NCBI GenBank assembly: GCA_029339195.1
Contig: JAPTJF010000340.1
Location: 1-64,000, forward strand
Direction of reading: 5' to 3'
DNA length: 64,000 nucleotides
Source of the DNA: Micractinium sp. NFX-FRZ
Lineage: Eukaryota; Chlorophyta; Trebouxiophyceae; Chlorellales; Chlorellaceae
Part shown: piece by piece, positions 1 through 11,100 of the stretch
Numbering within the stretch: the stretch's first letter is position 1
Layout of the letters: the number at the start of each line of letters is the position of its first letter
The notes under the pieces: model-generated
Seen by the model: only the letters and a program-made list of their open reading frames with translations
The model's database searches: none
What the model was told of the DNA's origin: nothing
Position numbers and translations under genes: made by a program

Positions 1-12
1 GGGGGGGGGGGT

Positions 13-60
<48 letters not shown>
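1..60. repeat. poly-G run at window start
   Basis: Sixty bases that are all G except a single T at position 12. A homopolymer of this length at a contig edge is often a sequencing or gap artefact, although a real G-tract cannot be excluded. It lies on the side where the missing C-terminal exons of the PP4 gene should be. Confidence 0.9.
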
Positions 61-62
<2 letters not shown>

Positions 63-96
63 AAGAGAGGGTGGGGGAGGTGTGGGCATGGGGGCA

Positions 97-105
97 GTGT
101 GTGTG

Positions 106-136
<31 letters not shown>
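97..136. repeat. GT microsatellite
   Basis: About twenty GT units with one GC interruption, followed by purine-rich sequence. It lies in the presumed 3' part of the PP4 locus. Confidence 0.9.
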
Positions 137-351
137 ATGCGGCGAGGGGAAGGCAGCAGCTGGCAAACGCTGCCCAGCCTCCGCAGACCAGCCTCCGCAC
201 ACTGCCAGGCGCAGGAGAACCAGCGTGCAGCGCTTCTCCAGCCGCCTGCCAGCAGCACCCAAAGTCAACCCAGCGCCCCAGGCAGCCCCTGTCCCAGGGT
301 AGCGCCCCGCCCCACAGCACCTATCGCTCCCTCCCACCACTCCCACCCCTC

Positions 352-412
352 TCCTGGGTGCAGTCCATAGCGCGTGCCTCATCCAGGCCGGCAATGGTGG
401 GGTACCACCCGC
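352..412 (-). repeat. decayed copy of PP4 exon 3' edge
   Basis: On the minus strand this reads YPTIAGLDEARAMDCTQE. The end of the real PP4 exon about 109 bp upstream reads [18 protein letters not shown]. Spacing and sequence indicate a diverged duplicate of the exon end. It is the first of many such edge copies in the window. Confidence 0.6.
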
Positions 413-461
413 AATGCACCCGTCTGCCCTACACCCGCCCCCCTCCCACCGCCTCGCCCAC

Positions 462-2214
462 CTCCTGCTTGCGGTCGATGGTGCGTATCTGGTCCAGGCT
501 GGTGATGGTGGGCGACAGGCCGCCATGCACCGCAAAGATGGAGCCGTCGATCAAGGCGGACAGGGAGAGGTAGTCAAAGACGTCGGTGCAGTAGCGCCAG
601 ACGTTGGCGGACCCGTACTTGCGCAGGCACTCGTCATAGAAGCCGTACACCTGTGCGGATCACAGGGCGGTACAGCGCATGCAGGGTTGAGGGCGGTACA
701 GCACGGGCAAAGCGCGCGGTGCTCCATGGCATGTGTGGGTGCTGCTCTTGACACAGCATGGGCAGAGCGCTCGTGTGCTGCGTGTGTGCGGTGTCCAGTG
801 TAGCCGCTCTTAACAAACCTCTCGCCTGCACCCACCTGAGTGATCTGCCGGCTCTCGTGGTTGCCCCGAATCAGCGTGATGCGCTCCGGGTAGCGCACCT
901 GCACACGGCAGGAGCAGAGGCAGGCAAGGGCGGGCGGGCAGCCGGCATTAGCCATCTGCATAGATGCACGATGCACCAGTGCACACACGGCGACCCCCAG
1001 CTGCACTGCACGGGCGCCAGGCACGCAGAGCCAGGCGGCCTGCAGCACACGGCACGCGCCCAGAGGGGTAGCACAGGCTGTTTTGTGCACACGCTCATGC
1101 GCGCGCCGTGCCACGCCACCGCCCGCACCTTGAGCGCCAGCAGCAGCAGGAAGGTTTCCACGCTGTAGAACCCGCGGTCCACAAAGTCTCCCATGAACAG
1201 GTAGTTGGTCTGGCAGCGAGCGCAAGGGAGGGACACACGTGGGAGAGCATGGTTTACATCCACCGAGGGTGTGGGTGAAGACAGCAGAACATGGGCACAC
1301 AGGGAGGCAGTTGGAGGAAAAGGCAGGCAGCACACAGCCACAGCAACAGGGGAGCGGCAAAACCGGTCCAGCGTAAGCAGCAGGCAGCCAAGGCCGGCAT
1401 GCCGTAGGCACAGCACGGCGGTAGATGGGCAGGCCACGCTTCCCCACAGCCGCACCCGCACCAGCCCCTGCATGCGTGCACTTCTCCGTACACACGAATC
1501 TGCTGCTCACCTGCGGGCAGTCTCCCCCCACTTTGAACAGCTCTGTCAGGTCATAGAACTGGCCGTGGATGTCGCCGCCTGCAGCACACAATGTGCACAG
1601 AACAAGCGGCAGCTCAGGCACTGCCTCCGGCACCCTAGCAGCTGCAGCATGTTGTAATTTCAACGGTTGCAAGGATACGCAGCTGCCTGAGCCTGCATGC
1701 AGTGTATGTGCAACGTCCAACCAATGCGGGCATGGCTGCACACGTGCGTCGAGCGCCGCATGGGGCAGCCCACGCCAGCACCCAGCGGCAGCGCTCGCTC
1801 ACAAATGGTGACGGGAGCATCCACACGCTGCACATTAGCCTCCTCCACCAGTATCTCCACTGCCTTCTCGCACAGCTGCTTCACATCGCTCTCCTTCAGC
1901 GGCTCGCAGCGCTTCAACTGCACGGCGGTGAAGTGTGCCACGGTGAGGCACAACGATATGCGGGCGAGCAAGCGGGCGTGCGGGCGGGCAGGCAGCGAGC
2001 GGGCAGCGCAGCCTTGGAGACAACGACATGCTTGCGGAACCGTCAGAAAAATTCCAGCTAACAACAGTCAAGCAGGGGCTGCGCAGCAGTCAAGCACCCA
2101 GAGTGCGGCAGCAGCGGCGGCGGCGGGCGGCGGGAGCATCAGCACTTTGAACACGGCGCGGGCTGCCCGCGTCACAGCGCACCGCACCTGCTCGATCCAC
2201 CTATCCAAATCCAT
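462..2214 (-). CDS. PP4C: serine/threonine protein phosphatase 4 catalytic subunit (C-terminus missing)
   Basis: PPP-family metallophosphatase, the PP4 (PPX) catalytic subunit, a nuclear and cytosolic Ser/Thr phosphatase working with regulatory subunits. Six exons: 2214-2188, 1917-1803, 1578-1511, 1209-1129, 898-836 and 650-462. They join in frame with GT-AG introns to give 181 residues. The start MDLDRWIEQ matches the PP4/PP2A N-terminus. The metal and catalytic motifs GDIHG, GDFVDRG and RGNHE are all present. [18 protein letters not shown] and [13 protein letters not shown] favour PP4 over PP2A or PP6. The last third, with the distal metal-binding His residues, is not visible; 1-461 holds only repeats and a decayed exon copy. 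The gene therefore continues past the window or is cut by an assembly break. Confidence 0.9.
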
Positions 2215-3195
2215 TACCGCGGCGCCCCACCCCGCGGACCGCGGCGGGTTCGCGGGCGTGCCCTGCCCGAGCCCGCTGCTCCTGTGCGCCCTGCTGCCGC
2301 GCTACGAGGTGGTGGATTGCACTGTGGACCCACTGGGCCGGCCGGAGCGCCCAGCCACTTCAAGCCTGGAACTGAAAAGGCGGCAGGGCAGCAATCAGCA
2401 AGTGTGACTGCCGCAGCAAGTGGCAGTGCGACCAAAGGAGCACGGGCGAAAGCTTTGGCGCGCCTAACCAAGTCAGTGCTGCAGCACTGCCAGCGGGTCC
2501 AGCTGACGAGTTGACCAGGTCGCCGACTGCCGCTACAGACCTTACCCTACCATTCTTGCTACAGTCTCTTGGCACCAAACAGACATCAATCATCAATTCC
2601 CCATACTGGGACATATCAGTTCGAAGGGCACTTGGTGTGTTGAAGTGAAGGTACCGCGCTGTGGGTACTCACCGCTCCCAGCACCCACCTGAGCCACCGC
2701 TGCCTCGTACACAGACACACAGAAACGCAGCGAGTTGCGGATGGATACGCGTCCAAAACGCTTAAGCAGGCCACGATACCATACCGCTGGAAGCTTCTCT
2801 GCAGAGAACATGCTCAATCTGTCAGCTCAGCATGCGTCTGGCGTGTGCCGATGCCTTCGCAGGGGCGCCCACGCACCGCCGCCAGCTGGATTGGACAGAC
2901 TGGTCTTGCAAAACACATGATCACATCTGTTTCAGGAAGCTTTGTACGACCCCACAACACCGGGCGGGGTGAGAGCGGGCGGTGATGCGGGCCGTAGCTG
3001 AGGTCTGGAAAGCCGTCTCGGCGGACCAGCGGGCGTCTGAGCGGGCGCCGCCGCCCCAAGGCGTTTCAGCCGCAGCACGCTGATTGAAACCATGCCTTTT
3101 ATTCTAGCTGCTACCTGTCCAGTCGACCAAACAGCACTGCGGAAGTTTTTTACGAGGCTGCAGCGCGGTCTGGGCGTACACGGGAGCACCCAGCC
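2215..3195. other. intergenic region between divergent genes, with one possible orphan exon
   Basis: Lies between the starts of PP4 (-) and the small helical-protein gene (+), so it should hold both promoters. No TATA box was recognised. On the minus strand 2811-2689 is an open 41-codon segment beginning MFSAEKLPAVWYRGLLKR and ending at CAG before a good donor, GTGGGT. Its base composition is lower in GC than its surroundings. No partner exon was found, so it is only a candidate exon of an unknown gene. Confidence 0.35.
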
Positions 3196-4482
3196 ATGGC
3201 GGCACTTGCGGGGGTGAGTTCGGAACATGCCCACAGCGTGAGGAATGCTTACCATGCTTCAAAAACATCAGATAACGCGCCGGCAGTGAGATGATGTGCC
3301 TGCTGCCGCCCGCCCCTGGGCACTCCCCCGCGCCAGGGCTGCTCTCCTGGCTTGCCTGGCTTGCCTGGATTTTTCTGGCCCGCTCATGTGCTGCTTCTGG
3401 TGGCCTTACAGCGCCTCGCGGGCGCTAGGAGCGTCTCTTAGGTCGGCCTGATGCGCCCCGCACTCTGCCCGCACTTCGCCCGCTCGTCTCCTGCAGGCGC
3501 CACCGGCCCACAGCCTCACCCCCTCCTCGTCTCATGCACTCGCACCCCCCCCCCCCCCCCGGAGCAGGACCCCCAGCCCAACATGTCGACGATTATGGCA
3601 ACCTACACCCAAATTGAAGACAGCACCAAGCGGTCTTTGGAGGAGGTGGGGATGGCTGCAGCCGGCAGGGCAGAGTGGGGCCAAACTAACCGGCAGGCAG
3701 GCAGGCAGCCAGGCAGCCAGCCGGGCAGGCAAGAACAGCAGCAGCAACCACCCCTTGATCCCTGCGCACAAAATCATCACGATAATGGCCGACACAAAGA
3801 TGCTGCCCCCTCCTGTACTGCCTCGCAGATGCGCGGCACCACCCAGGGCACCTGGGACGCCCTGCAGGGCCTGCACGCTGCCCTGCAGGAGCGCGAGGAA
3901 GCTAACAAGAAGCTGCAGGACGCCCTGCAGTACCACACGGTAGCCGAGGCGGCGGAGGCGCGGCAGGAGGTGCAGGCCAAGCTGGCTGCGGTGCTGGGCG
4001 CGGCTCAGCGTGCCGCCGGGCAGCGCTCCGCCATGGCCGGCCAGCTCACAAAGCTCTCAAGCATTGAGCAGGTGTGGCATGCTGCAAGCCTTTGGAGCTT
4101 GAAACCCCGTCTTGAGATCCACGCTCACCAGCGTTTGCAAGCCCTGTTTTGCACTGGTTGGCAACTGGCATGGCCATGCATTGCTGGTTGCTGGACCAGA
4201 GCATGCACCCGACCCGCCTCCATGACCTCCGTTCGCCCCCTCCGAACACCGGGGTACCCCTGCTCTGCTTGTCCACTGCAGGTGTGCAAGGCGACCACGC
4301 TGCCATTCAACCGCGCCCCTTGCATCTGCCCATGCTAGCCCTCACACCCCCCCTGCCCCTTCCCTCCCCCCTGCCACCCCCGTCTGCAGCTCTGCAAGGT
4401 CACCACGATGGCCTTCAAGCAGATGGAGGGGTGGAAGAAGGCCGCACAGGGCAAGCTGGCGGGAGCTCAGCCAGAGCGGTGA
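3196..4482 (+). CDS. small predicted helical/coiled-coil protein, function unknown
   Basis: Four exons (3196-3213, 3568-3645, 3829-4071, 4390-4482) join in phase to give 143 residues. The first exon encodes only MAALAG before a GTGAGT donor. The second is preceded by a 16-C polypyrimidine tract and an AG. If that first exon is wrong, ATG at 3583 within exon 2 is the next start. Exon 3 is rich in Ala, Gln, Glu and Leu with heptad-like spacing (QEREEANKKLQDALQYH), which suggests coiled coil. The C-terminus is basic. I do not recognise the family. A decayed copy of exon 4 sits just upstream of it. The 3' end converges on elongation factor 3. Confidence 0.65.
3545..3560. repeat. C homopolymer at 3' splice site
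   Basis: Sixteen C residues directly before the ggagcag acceptor of exon 2, acting as an extreme polypyrimidine tract. Confidence 0.8.
4271..4320 (+). repeat. decayed copy of exon 4 5' edge
   Basis: Has an acceptor-like ccactgcag followed by codons VCKATTLPFNRAP. The real exon 4 starts LCKVTTMAFKQMEGW, 108 bp downstream. The copy lies upstream of the exon and keeps the acceptor. Confidence 0.65.
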
Positions 4483-5115
4483 CGGGAAGCGTCAGGAGGG
4501 CAAGGCAGATTTGCCATTACAGCACCGCTGCAGCCCCGGCCGGATGGCGGGGGCACATCCCAGGCTGCAAGTGACCGGTCGGTGCCACTCTCGAGGACAT
4601 GCAAGCGCGGGGGCACAGACATGCAAGCGAGTGCGCACAGCACAAGGGCAGCAGCACGCTTCTGCTTTGAATATAACATTTCGTCTGTTTGAAACCGTTC
4701 CTCACAGCACCAAGGCATCGCAAAGTGAAGTGTTGCGCTAGATTGACAGCCCTCCCCACCTGCCTGCGCATCCCTGCCGCAGTCTACGTTGCGCTGTCAT
4801 TACAAAAAGCAGGGGGCGGCCATGCGGCTGAGTAGCAATGGGGAGTTAGAAACACGAAATGATGGCAGGCAAGGAAAGGAATACTCAGGGGATGCGGGAC
4901 AGAGAGCGTGCTGCGCGGTCATTCATGGGGTATCAAGCAGCACCGGGGGCAGGGTGGCGCCGGGACAGGGTGGGGGCGAGAGGGCAGTACAGCGGGGGAG
5001 TGGGAACATTTGCCAACCAAAATATGTGCTGTGTGTGCACTAGTACACATGCGAAGCTCCTTTTCCCTGTGCACCGCCTGGGCTGCCTCCCGTTCAAGCC
5101 ACGCATGCCTCCGCC
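4483..5115. other. convergent 3' intergenic region
   Basis: Lies between the 3' ends of the small helical-protein gene (+) and EF3 (-). A minus-strand TGTAA at 4804-4800 can serve as the EF3 polyadenylation signal. No further gene was seen. Confidence 0.6.
4800..4804 (-). promoter_or_regulatory. putative TGTAA polyadenylation signal of EF3
   Basis: TGTAA on the minus strand about 310 bp past the EF3 stop. TGTAA is the usual chlorophyte poly(A) signal; a pentamer can also occur by chance. Confidence 0.4.
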
Positions 5116-8100
5116 TCAGTGCCGCCGCGCAAACTTCAGCTTCTTGGCAGCTTCCCGCTTGGCCAGCTTCTCCTGGGCCGCCCGCAGCTTCTCCTCGCGC
5201 TTCGCCTGCTTCTCCCGCAGCTTCTCCTCGTCCAGCTCGCCGTCGTCCTCGCCGGTACCATCTGCAGAACCAGGAGAGGGGCGGGGCGGTACCGTCAGCG
5301 TGGGCAAGCCATCAGGGAAGGCCATGCGCCCACACAAGCACACATGCCTGACCCGTCCACCGGTGACAGGCTGGCGCCAAATGTGACGGTTGCCTACCCC
5401 ACCGCACCGCCACATCGCCAAACATTTGAAAAAGCAAGCAAGCAATTAAGCAAGCAAGCATGGCAGGTAGCCCACCTGAGGCCATGGACGCCAGGCTGGC
5501 GACCGAGGAGACGGTGACCATGGATGCGAGGGAGGTGGTGGAGGCATTGGCGGCCATGCTGGCGGCGGGGTTGGAGGCCCCCTTGATCGTCACCCGCCCA
5601 TCCGCCACGTGCCACTCCTCGTGGCACAGCGCAGACGTGAACTCTGCAAGGGTGGAAGGGGGGGAGGAGGGGCGTGGGCGTGAGAGGGAAGGCAAGGAGG
5701 TGAGGTGAGGGGGCGGAGGTGGGAGTGGGAGTGCGTGTTTGTGGGCAAGGGGGGCGGCAGATGTGCCACGAGGAGTGGCACAGCGGAGACGTGAACTTTG
5801 CAGGGGGGGAGGAGGGGGAGGGGAAGAGGTGAGGTGAGGCGGGGCCCAAGTGGGTAAGCGTGTTTTCTGTGTGTGGTGGTGGTGGGGGCGGCGCCGGGCG
5901 TGCCACTCCCGCAACATTACTCTCGGCACAGCGCAAGGGGGAAGATGTGGAAGAGCGGAGGGAGCGGGGATGTGCGTGTGGGCAGGGCGTGTGTAGGCAG
6001 GGAGCGGGGTGGGGGTCACACCCAGCACGCCCAACACGGCAGCACACGAAAGCGCAGAAAGCACGGGCCCGCCCACCCACCCAGCCTCACACACCAGAGT
6101 TGTGGGAGATCATGCAACCACCCACCCACCGCCGCCCGTCCAACTGCTCGCTTTGGCCCTCCTCTGACCCACCCACCGGAGTTGTGCAAGATGACGCAAC
6201 CGCAGAACCCAAGCCTGCCCCCACCCACCTGAGTTGTGGGAGATCATGACAGCAGCACATGCAACTGCAAAACACCCGCCGACCCGCCCACTGGCACCCA
6301 CCCACCTGAGTTGTGTAACTGCTATAGCTACCCCCCCACCCACCCACCGGAGTTGTGGGAGATCATGACGACGGCGCCGTTGTACTCGTTGATGCCCGTG
6401 GCCAGCGCCCCCAGCGACTCTCGGTCCAGGTAGTTGGTGGGCTCGTCCAGCACCAGCATGTGGGGGTTGTTCCACATGGCGGCTGCAGGGGGGGGTGGGC
6501 AAGAGCAAGAGGGTGGGGAGGTGGTGAGTGAAGAAGGGGTGGGGAAGGTGCTGGCGGGCTCGTGGCGGCTGGACACAAGGAAGCAGGCGGGGCAGGGTAG
6601 TGCCAACAGATGCCTCAGCCAGTCACCCGCCAGCGCCCCGCTCAACCTCCCTCCCTCTGGAGAGGCCCCGGGGTGGGAATGCTCACACCAGCTTCCGTGC
6701 AGCTTCCAGCCCGAGTTGTGGACCTCCCCTCACCCCAAGTACCCCCCAAAGTGTCTCCCCCAGCAACACCCAGCAACCTCCCAACCCCCGCCCTCCGCCC
6801 CCGCTCACCCGCCAGCACCAGCTTAACCTTCTGCCCCCGCGACAGGCCCCGGATGGCATGCTTTTGTCAGCTTCCGTGCAGAGTGTCGGACCTCCCCTCA
6901 CCCCCAAATATTCCCCAAAGTGTCTCCCCCAGCAACACCCACCCCACCCTCCCCTGTTGCCCACCCCACGCCCCACCCTTTAAAGGCACTCACCCGCCAG
7001 CACCAGCTTGACCTTCTGCCCTCCCGACAGCCCCCGGATCGCGTTGTGCGCCGCAATGTCCTCGTCCAGCCCAAAGTCGGTCAGGTGGCCCAGCACCGCG
7101 GGGGTGGAGAGCGGGCGGTAGTTTCGGAAGTTCGCCAGGCGCGCGTCCATGTCGTTGACCTGCGCAGTGGGGGGACACAAAGAAAGGGAGGTCAAGGGGG
7201 GAGCACAAGTTTTGCGGGATGTTTGCCAAACCGGCGTCCAAGGCATTCACCTGTACGGGTTGAATGCGCATACAAGAACAAAAGTGTCAAGCCTGGCAGC
7301 CACAAGAGTAAACAAGGGCGGCAGTTCACAACACGCCCATTGCCATGTGCCAACCACTCAATGCAACCAAGGGAGGCTCACCAGCTTCTGCAGGCCGATG
7401 CCCACCAGCTCCCCCCGCCCCTTCCTCCTCACACAACACGCCAATTGTAATGCAACACTCATTCGCATTTAAACCAAAGCAGGCTCACCATCTTCTGCAG
7501 GCCCATGTCCACCAGCTCCTGCCGCCCCTTCCACGTGTTGTTGCGCTCGTTGTTGGCCTGGCCCACCCATACAACCTCGTACTCGTACTCCTTGCGCGCC
7601 ATGCGCCTGCGGGGAGGGGTAGAGCAACAGGAGGGAGGGGGGTGAGCACATGAGCACATGAGCAGAACGTGTGAGGACATCGTGCTCCTTGCGGGCCGTG
7701 CGCCTGCGGGGAGGGAGGCAGGGCAGAGGGAGGGGGATGAGCACTTGAGCGGGTTTCTGAAAGAACTTGGAACAGGTCTGCAGATTCCCTGCCGCTGCGC
7801 GAGAACCATCGCATGGGGAATTCGGGGAATTCGGGAGAGGAGGAGATAGGTAGCGCCAGCGCTGCTCCCGCCCGGCCACCAGCTGTGAAGCGGAATGAAG
7901 CGCTCGCCAGCGCGCCTCGCCACGAAACGCAACGCGAAAACGCAATAGCAGTCAACACCACATAAGCAATTAAGTAAGCAGGCACGCACCGGGAGTTGAG
8001 GAAGTCGACGACGCGCTTGCCCTCTGCGATCGCCGCCTCCCGCTCCGCCACCTCAGCATCGGTCAGCTTCATTGTTGCCTTCTCAAGCGCCTCCTTGTCG

Positions 8101-11100
8101 TCGCCGTCGGCGTAACTGCCAGGGGTGGAGAGAGAGAAGAGATGAGAACGTGGGCGGAGGTGAACGATGTGTGGAAGGTGGTAGAAGATGCAACAGACGC
8201 ACTGCGCGCACTCCAGATGTGCTGCGCGGCACTTGCAGGTACTGCACAACAGCTGTGGCCCGCCGGCCCGCCGGCCAGTGACTCACCGTCACCAGATGTA
8301 CTGCGCGGCAAACTCAGTAACTGCCCAACAGCTGTGCCCCGCCCTGCCCGGCCCGCCGGCCCGCCACTCACCGCCACCAGATGTACTGTGCGGGTGTGTA
8401 GTCGAGGTGCTGCTCCACGTGGTGGAAGGCGTGCTGCGCCACATAAGCCAGCCGCAGGTTGGGGTGCTTCCACACCGCGCCGTCGTCTGCCAGCGTCTCG
8501 CCTGCGGAGGGAGGTGGGAGTGAGGTGAGGTTGGCGGGCGGGCGGGCAGGTGGGCGGGTGGGTGGGCGGGGCCAGACGGCAACGGGCGGTGCTGCCCACA
8601 CGCGCGTCACACGCGCGCCTTACGGCCCTTTCCAGAGCGATACCGTGCAGGAATCACCAGCAAAGAACAGGAGACACACACACAGAGACACGCACATAAA
8701 AGAAGAAAAAACGCACCTGTGAGCATCTTGATGAGCGTCGACTTGCCGGCGCCGTTTGCTCCCAGCACCGCCACGCGCGACCCCAGGCTGACGCGCACGT
8801 TCACGTCCGTCAGCTGCTTGCGGTTGGCGCCCGGCCAGGAGAAGGAGACCTGCGGGTGGTGGGGTGGACAGTTTAGGAAAGTGAGGTGAGTGAGTGAAGG
8901 TCGGTCAGCTGCTTCTAATCGACGTTAGGCCAGGAGAAGGAGACTTGCAATGGTGGGTGGGTGGGGGATGAGGGAGCGGGCGACAGGACAAGGGAGCAGG
9001 TGGGCGGGGCAGCGCTGGTGGCACAACCCCGGGGTACAGCATCAGCAGCGCAGGGGCAGCCGGAACGGCAACTGCGCTTGCCAACTCAGCACGGCACAGC
9101 CAGCTCAGCACGGTGCGCCAGCTCAGCAAGGCATGGCTTGGAGCAGTCAGCATGGCACCAGAGAAGTGCCATCTCAGCACACGCCGCCAGCCCAGGTTTC
9201 ATGCACGCCAGCTCGGCGCCAGCTCAGCAGGCAGGCCAGCATGCCAGCTCAGCACACCCTGCCCGCTCAGCTCACCCCCGTCATCTTGGCGATGGCCTGC
9301 GTCTTGCCCTTGATGCCGTCCAGGAAGCCTGCAGCGGGTCAAAGGAGCCATACATGGTTTCTACGTCAGCCAGAGGAAGATCCACGTCAGCCAGAGGCAT
9401 GAGGCAGCCGACCAGGGCAGAGGGAGGGGTTGGGGCACGCGCGCCTGCATCCAGCAAGGCAGGCAGCAAGGCAGGGAGTGAGCAGCCAGCACTGCCCCCA
9501 ACCCTCAGTACCTTCGCCTTCACTGTCCTCCACAGTGCCCGCATCTTTCACGCACATGGCTCCAGGGCAGGGTGGCCGCTGCCAGCCTCACGGCGCGGCA
9601 AGTGTTGACCAAGAACCCTGAGAAACAACCCAAACAGGCACCTGGCTCCACACAAACCCTTCAACAGTGCCACCCCACACACGCACCTGGCTCGGGGAAC
9701 TTGAAGCGCAGCGTGGCGGCCGCCAGTTCGTAGTACGTGCGCGCCTCCGGCTTCACCTTTACAAACTCAGACAGGTTGCCCTGCAGTAGAAAAAGTAAAG
9801 GCATGATTGAACAATTCAGATCATAAAGCCAGCTCGCAGCAGGCGCATGCCTCCGGCTTGACCTTTACAAACTCAGACAGGTTGCCCTGCAGTACATTAC
9901 GCCAATAATAAAATAGGGAATGTTAAGAATCACAAAGTCAGGTCGCGGACAGTGCACGCTTCTGGCTTGACCTTCATCAACTCAGAGCCCTGGTGCAGTG
10001 CGCCAGCCCCGCATGCTCTCTGGGCAGCACAGCGCAGGGCAGCGCACACAGCGATCCAGAGAGGCATGTGGCACAAAACACAGCAGCTTGCATTGTACTG
10101 CACCTGCCCCACATGCCCCTCCTGGCAGCACAGCACAGCGCAGCGCAGCACACAGAGCGTGCCAACAGCACGTGCACCAACCCATGGCGGCTTGCCTTGT
10201 AGTGCACCAGCCCCCGCATGCTCTCTTGGCAGCAATGCACAGCGCAGTGCACACAGCGCGTAAAAAACTGGAGCATTTTGAAATGTTAAAGGCACAAAAC
10301 ACGGCAGGCTTGCCTTGTAGTGCACCAGCTTGCGGGTCTCGTAGTGGATGATGTCAGTGCATACGTTGTCCAGGAAGCCAGAGTCGTGCGACACAATCAT
10401 CTGCGGGCAAGTATGCGGTGGGGTTTACATTAGATAATCAGATGTAACGAGCGCATGCACAGCTGGGTGCGCACGTTGTCCAGGAAGCCAGAGTCGTGCG
10501 ACACAATCATCTGCACAAGTTGAAATACGGGGAGCACAGGGGTGAGTGGGGAGTGCCGGGGTCTGGAGGAATGGGGGTGGGGGGCACAGATTGTGCAGGA
10601 AGCCAGAGTTGTGGGGCACAAGGCGTGTACAGAGTGTGAAATGAGAGGGCCACCCACCAAGTGAGATTTCGGGGCGGTTGACCAGGCAGTGCAAAATCCA
10701 ACCGCATATGACAAGACAGATGATAGCAATCACCCACCGAGGAGATTTCTGGCCGGTTGACCAGGTAGTTCTCCAGCCACGCCACGTTGGCCACGTCCAA
10801 GTGGTTGGTGGGCTCATCCAGCAGCAGGATGTCGGCGCGCATGAGCATCGCGCGGGCTGCAGGATAATATGGGTGAGAGGGACGGGACAGTGAGTGGGGC
10901 AGCTCATGCCACCTCACCGCCTTGCCAGCTGAAACGGCGTCCCGACAACCCAGCGGTGCCCCGCCAGCACAGCCCCCACTTAAACCAGCACCAGCTCCGC
11001 CCTCTGCAATGCAAGGTAGTTGTGCCGTACAGTACGTCTAAGCAGGTGCAGCTTCCCACGCGGTGGCTCACCCAGCCGCCCAGCTTCACCTTCCACCCTC

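Noticed and set aside
2689..2811. Independent gene upstream of PP4
   Set aside because: One 41-codon segment with a donor but no partner exons found; kept only as a note.
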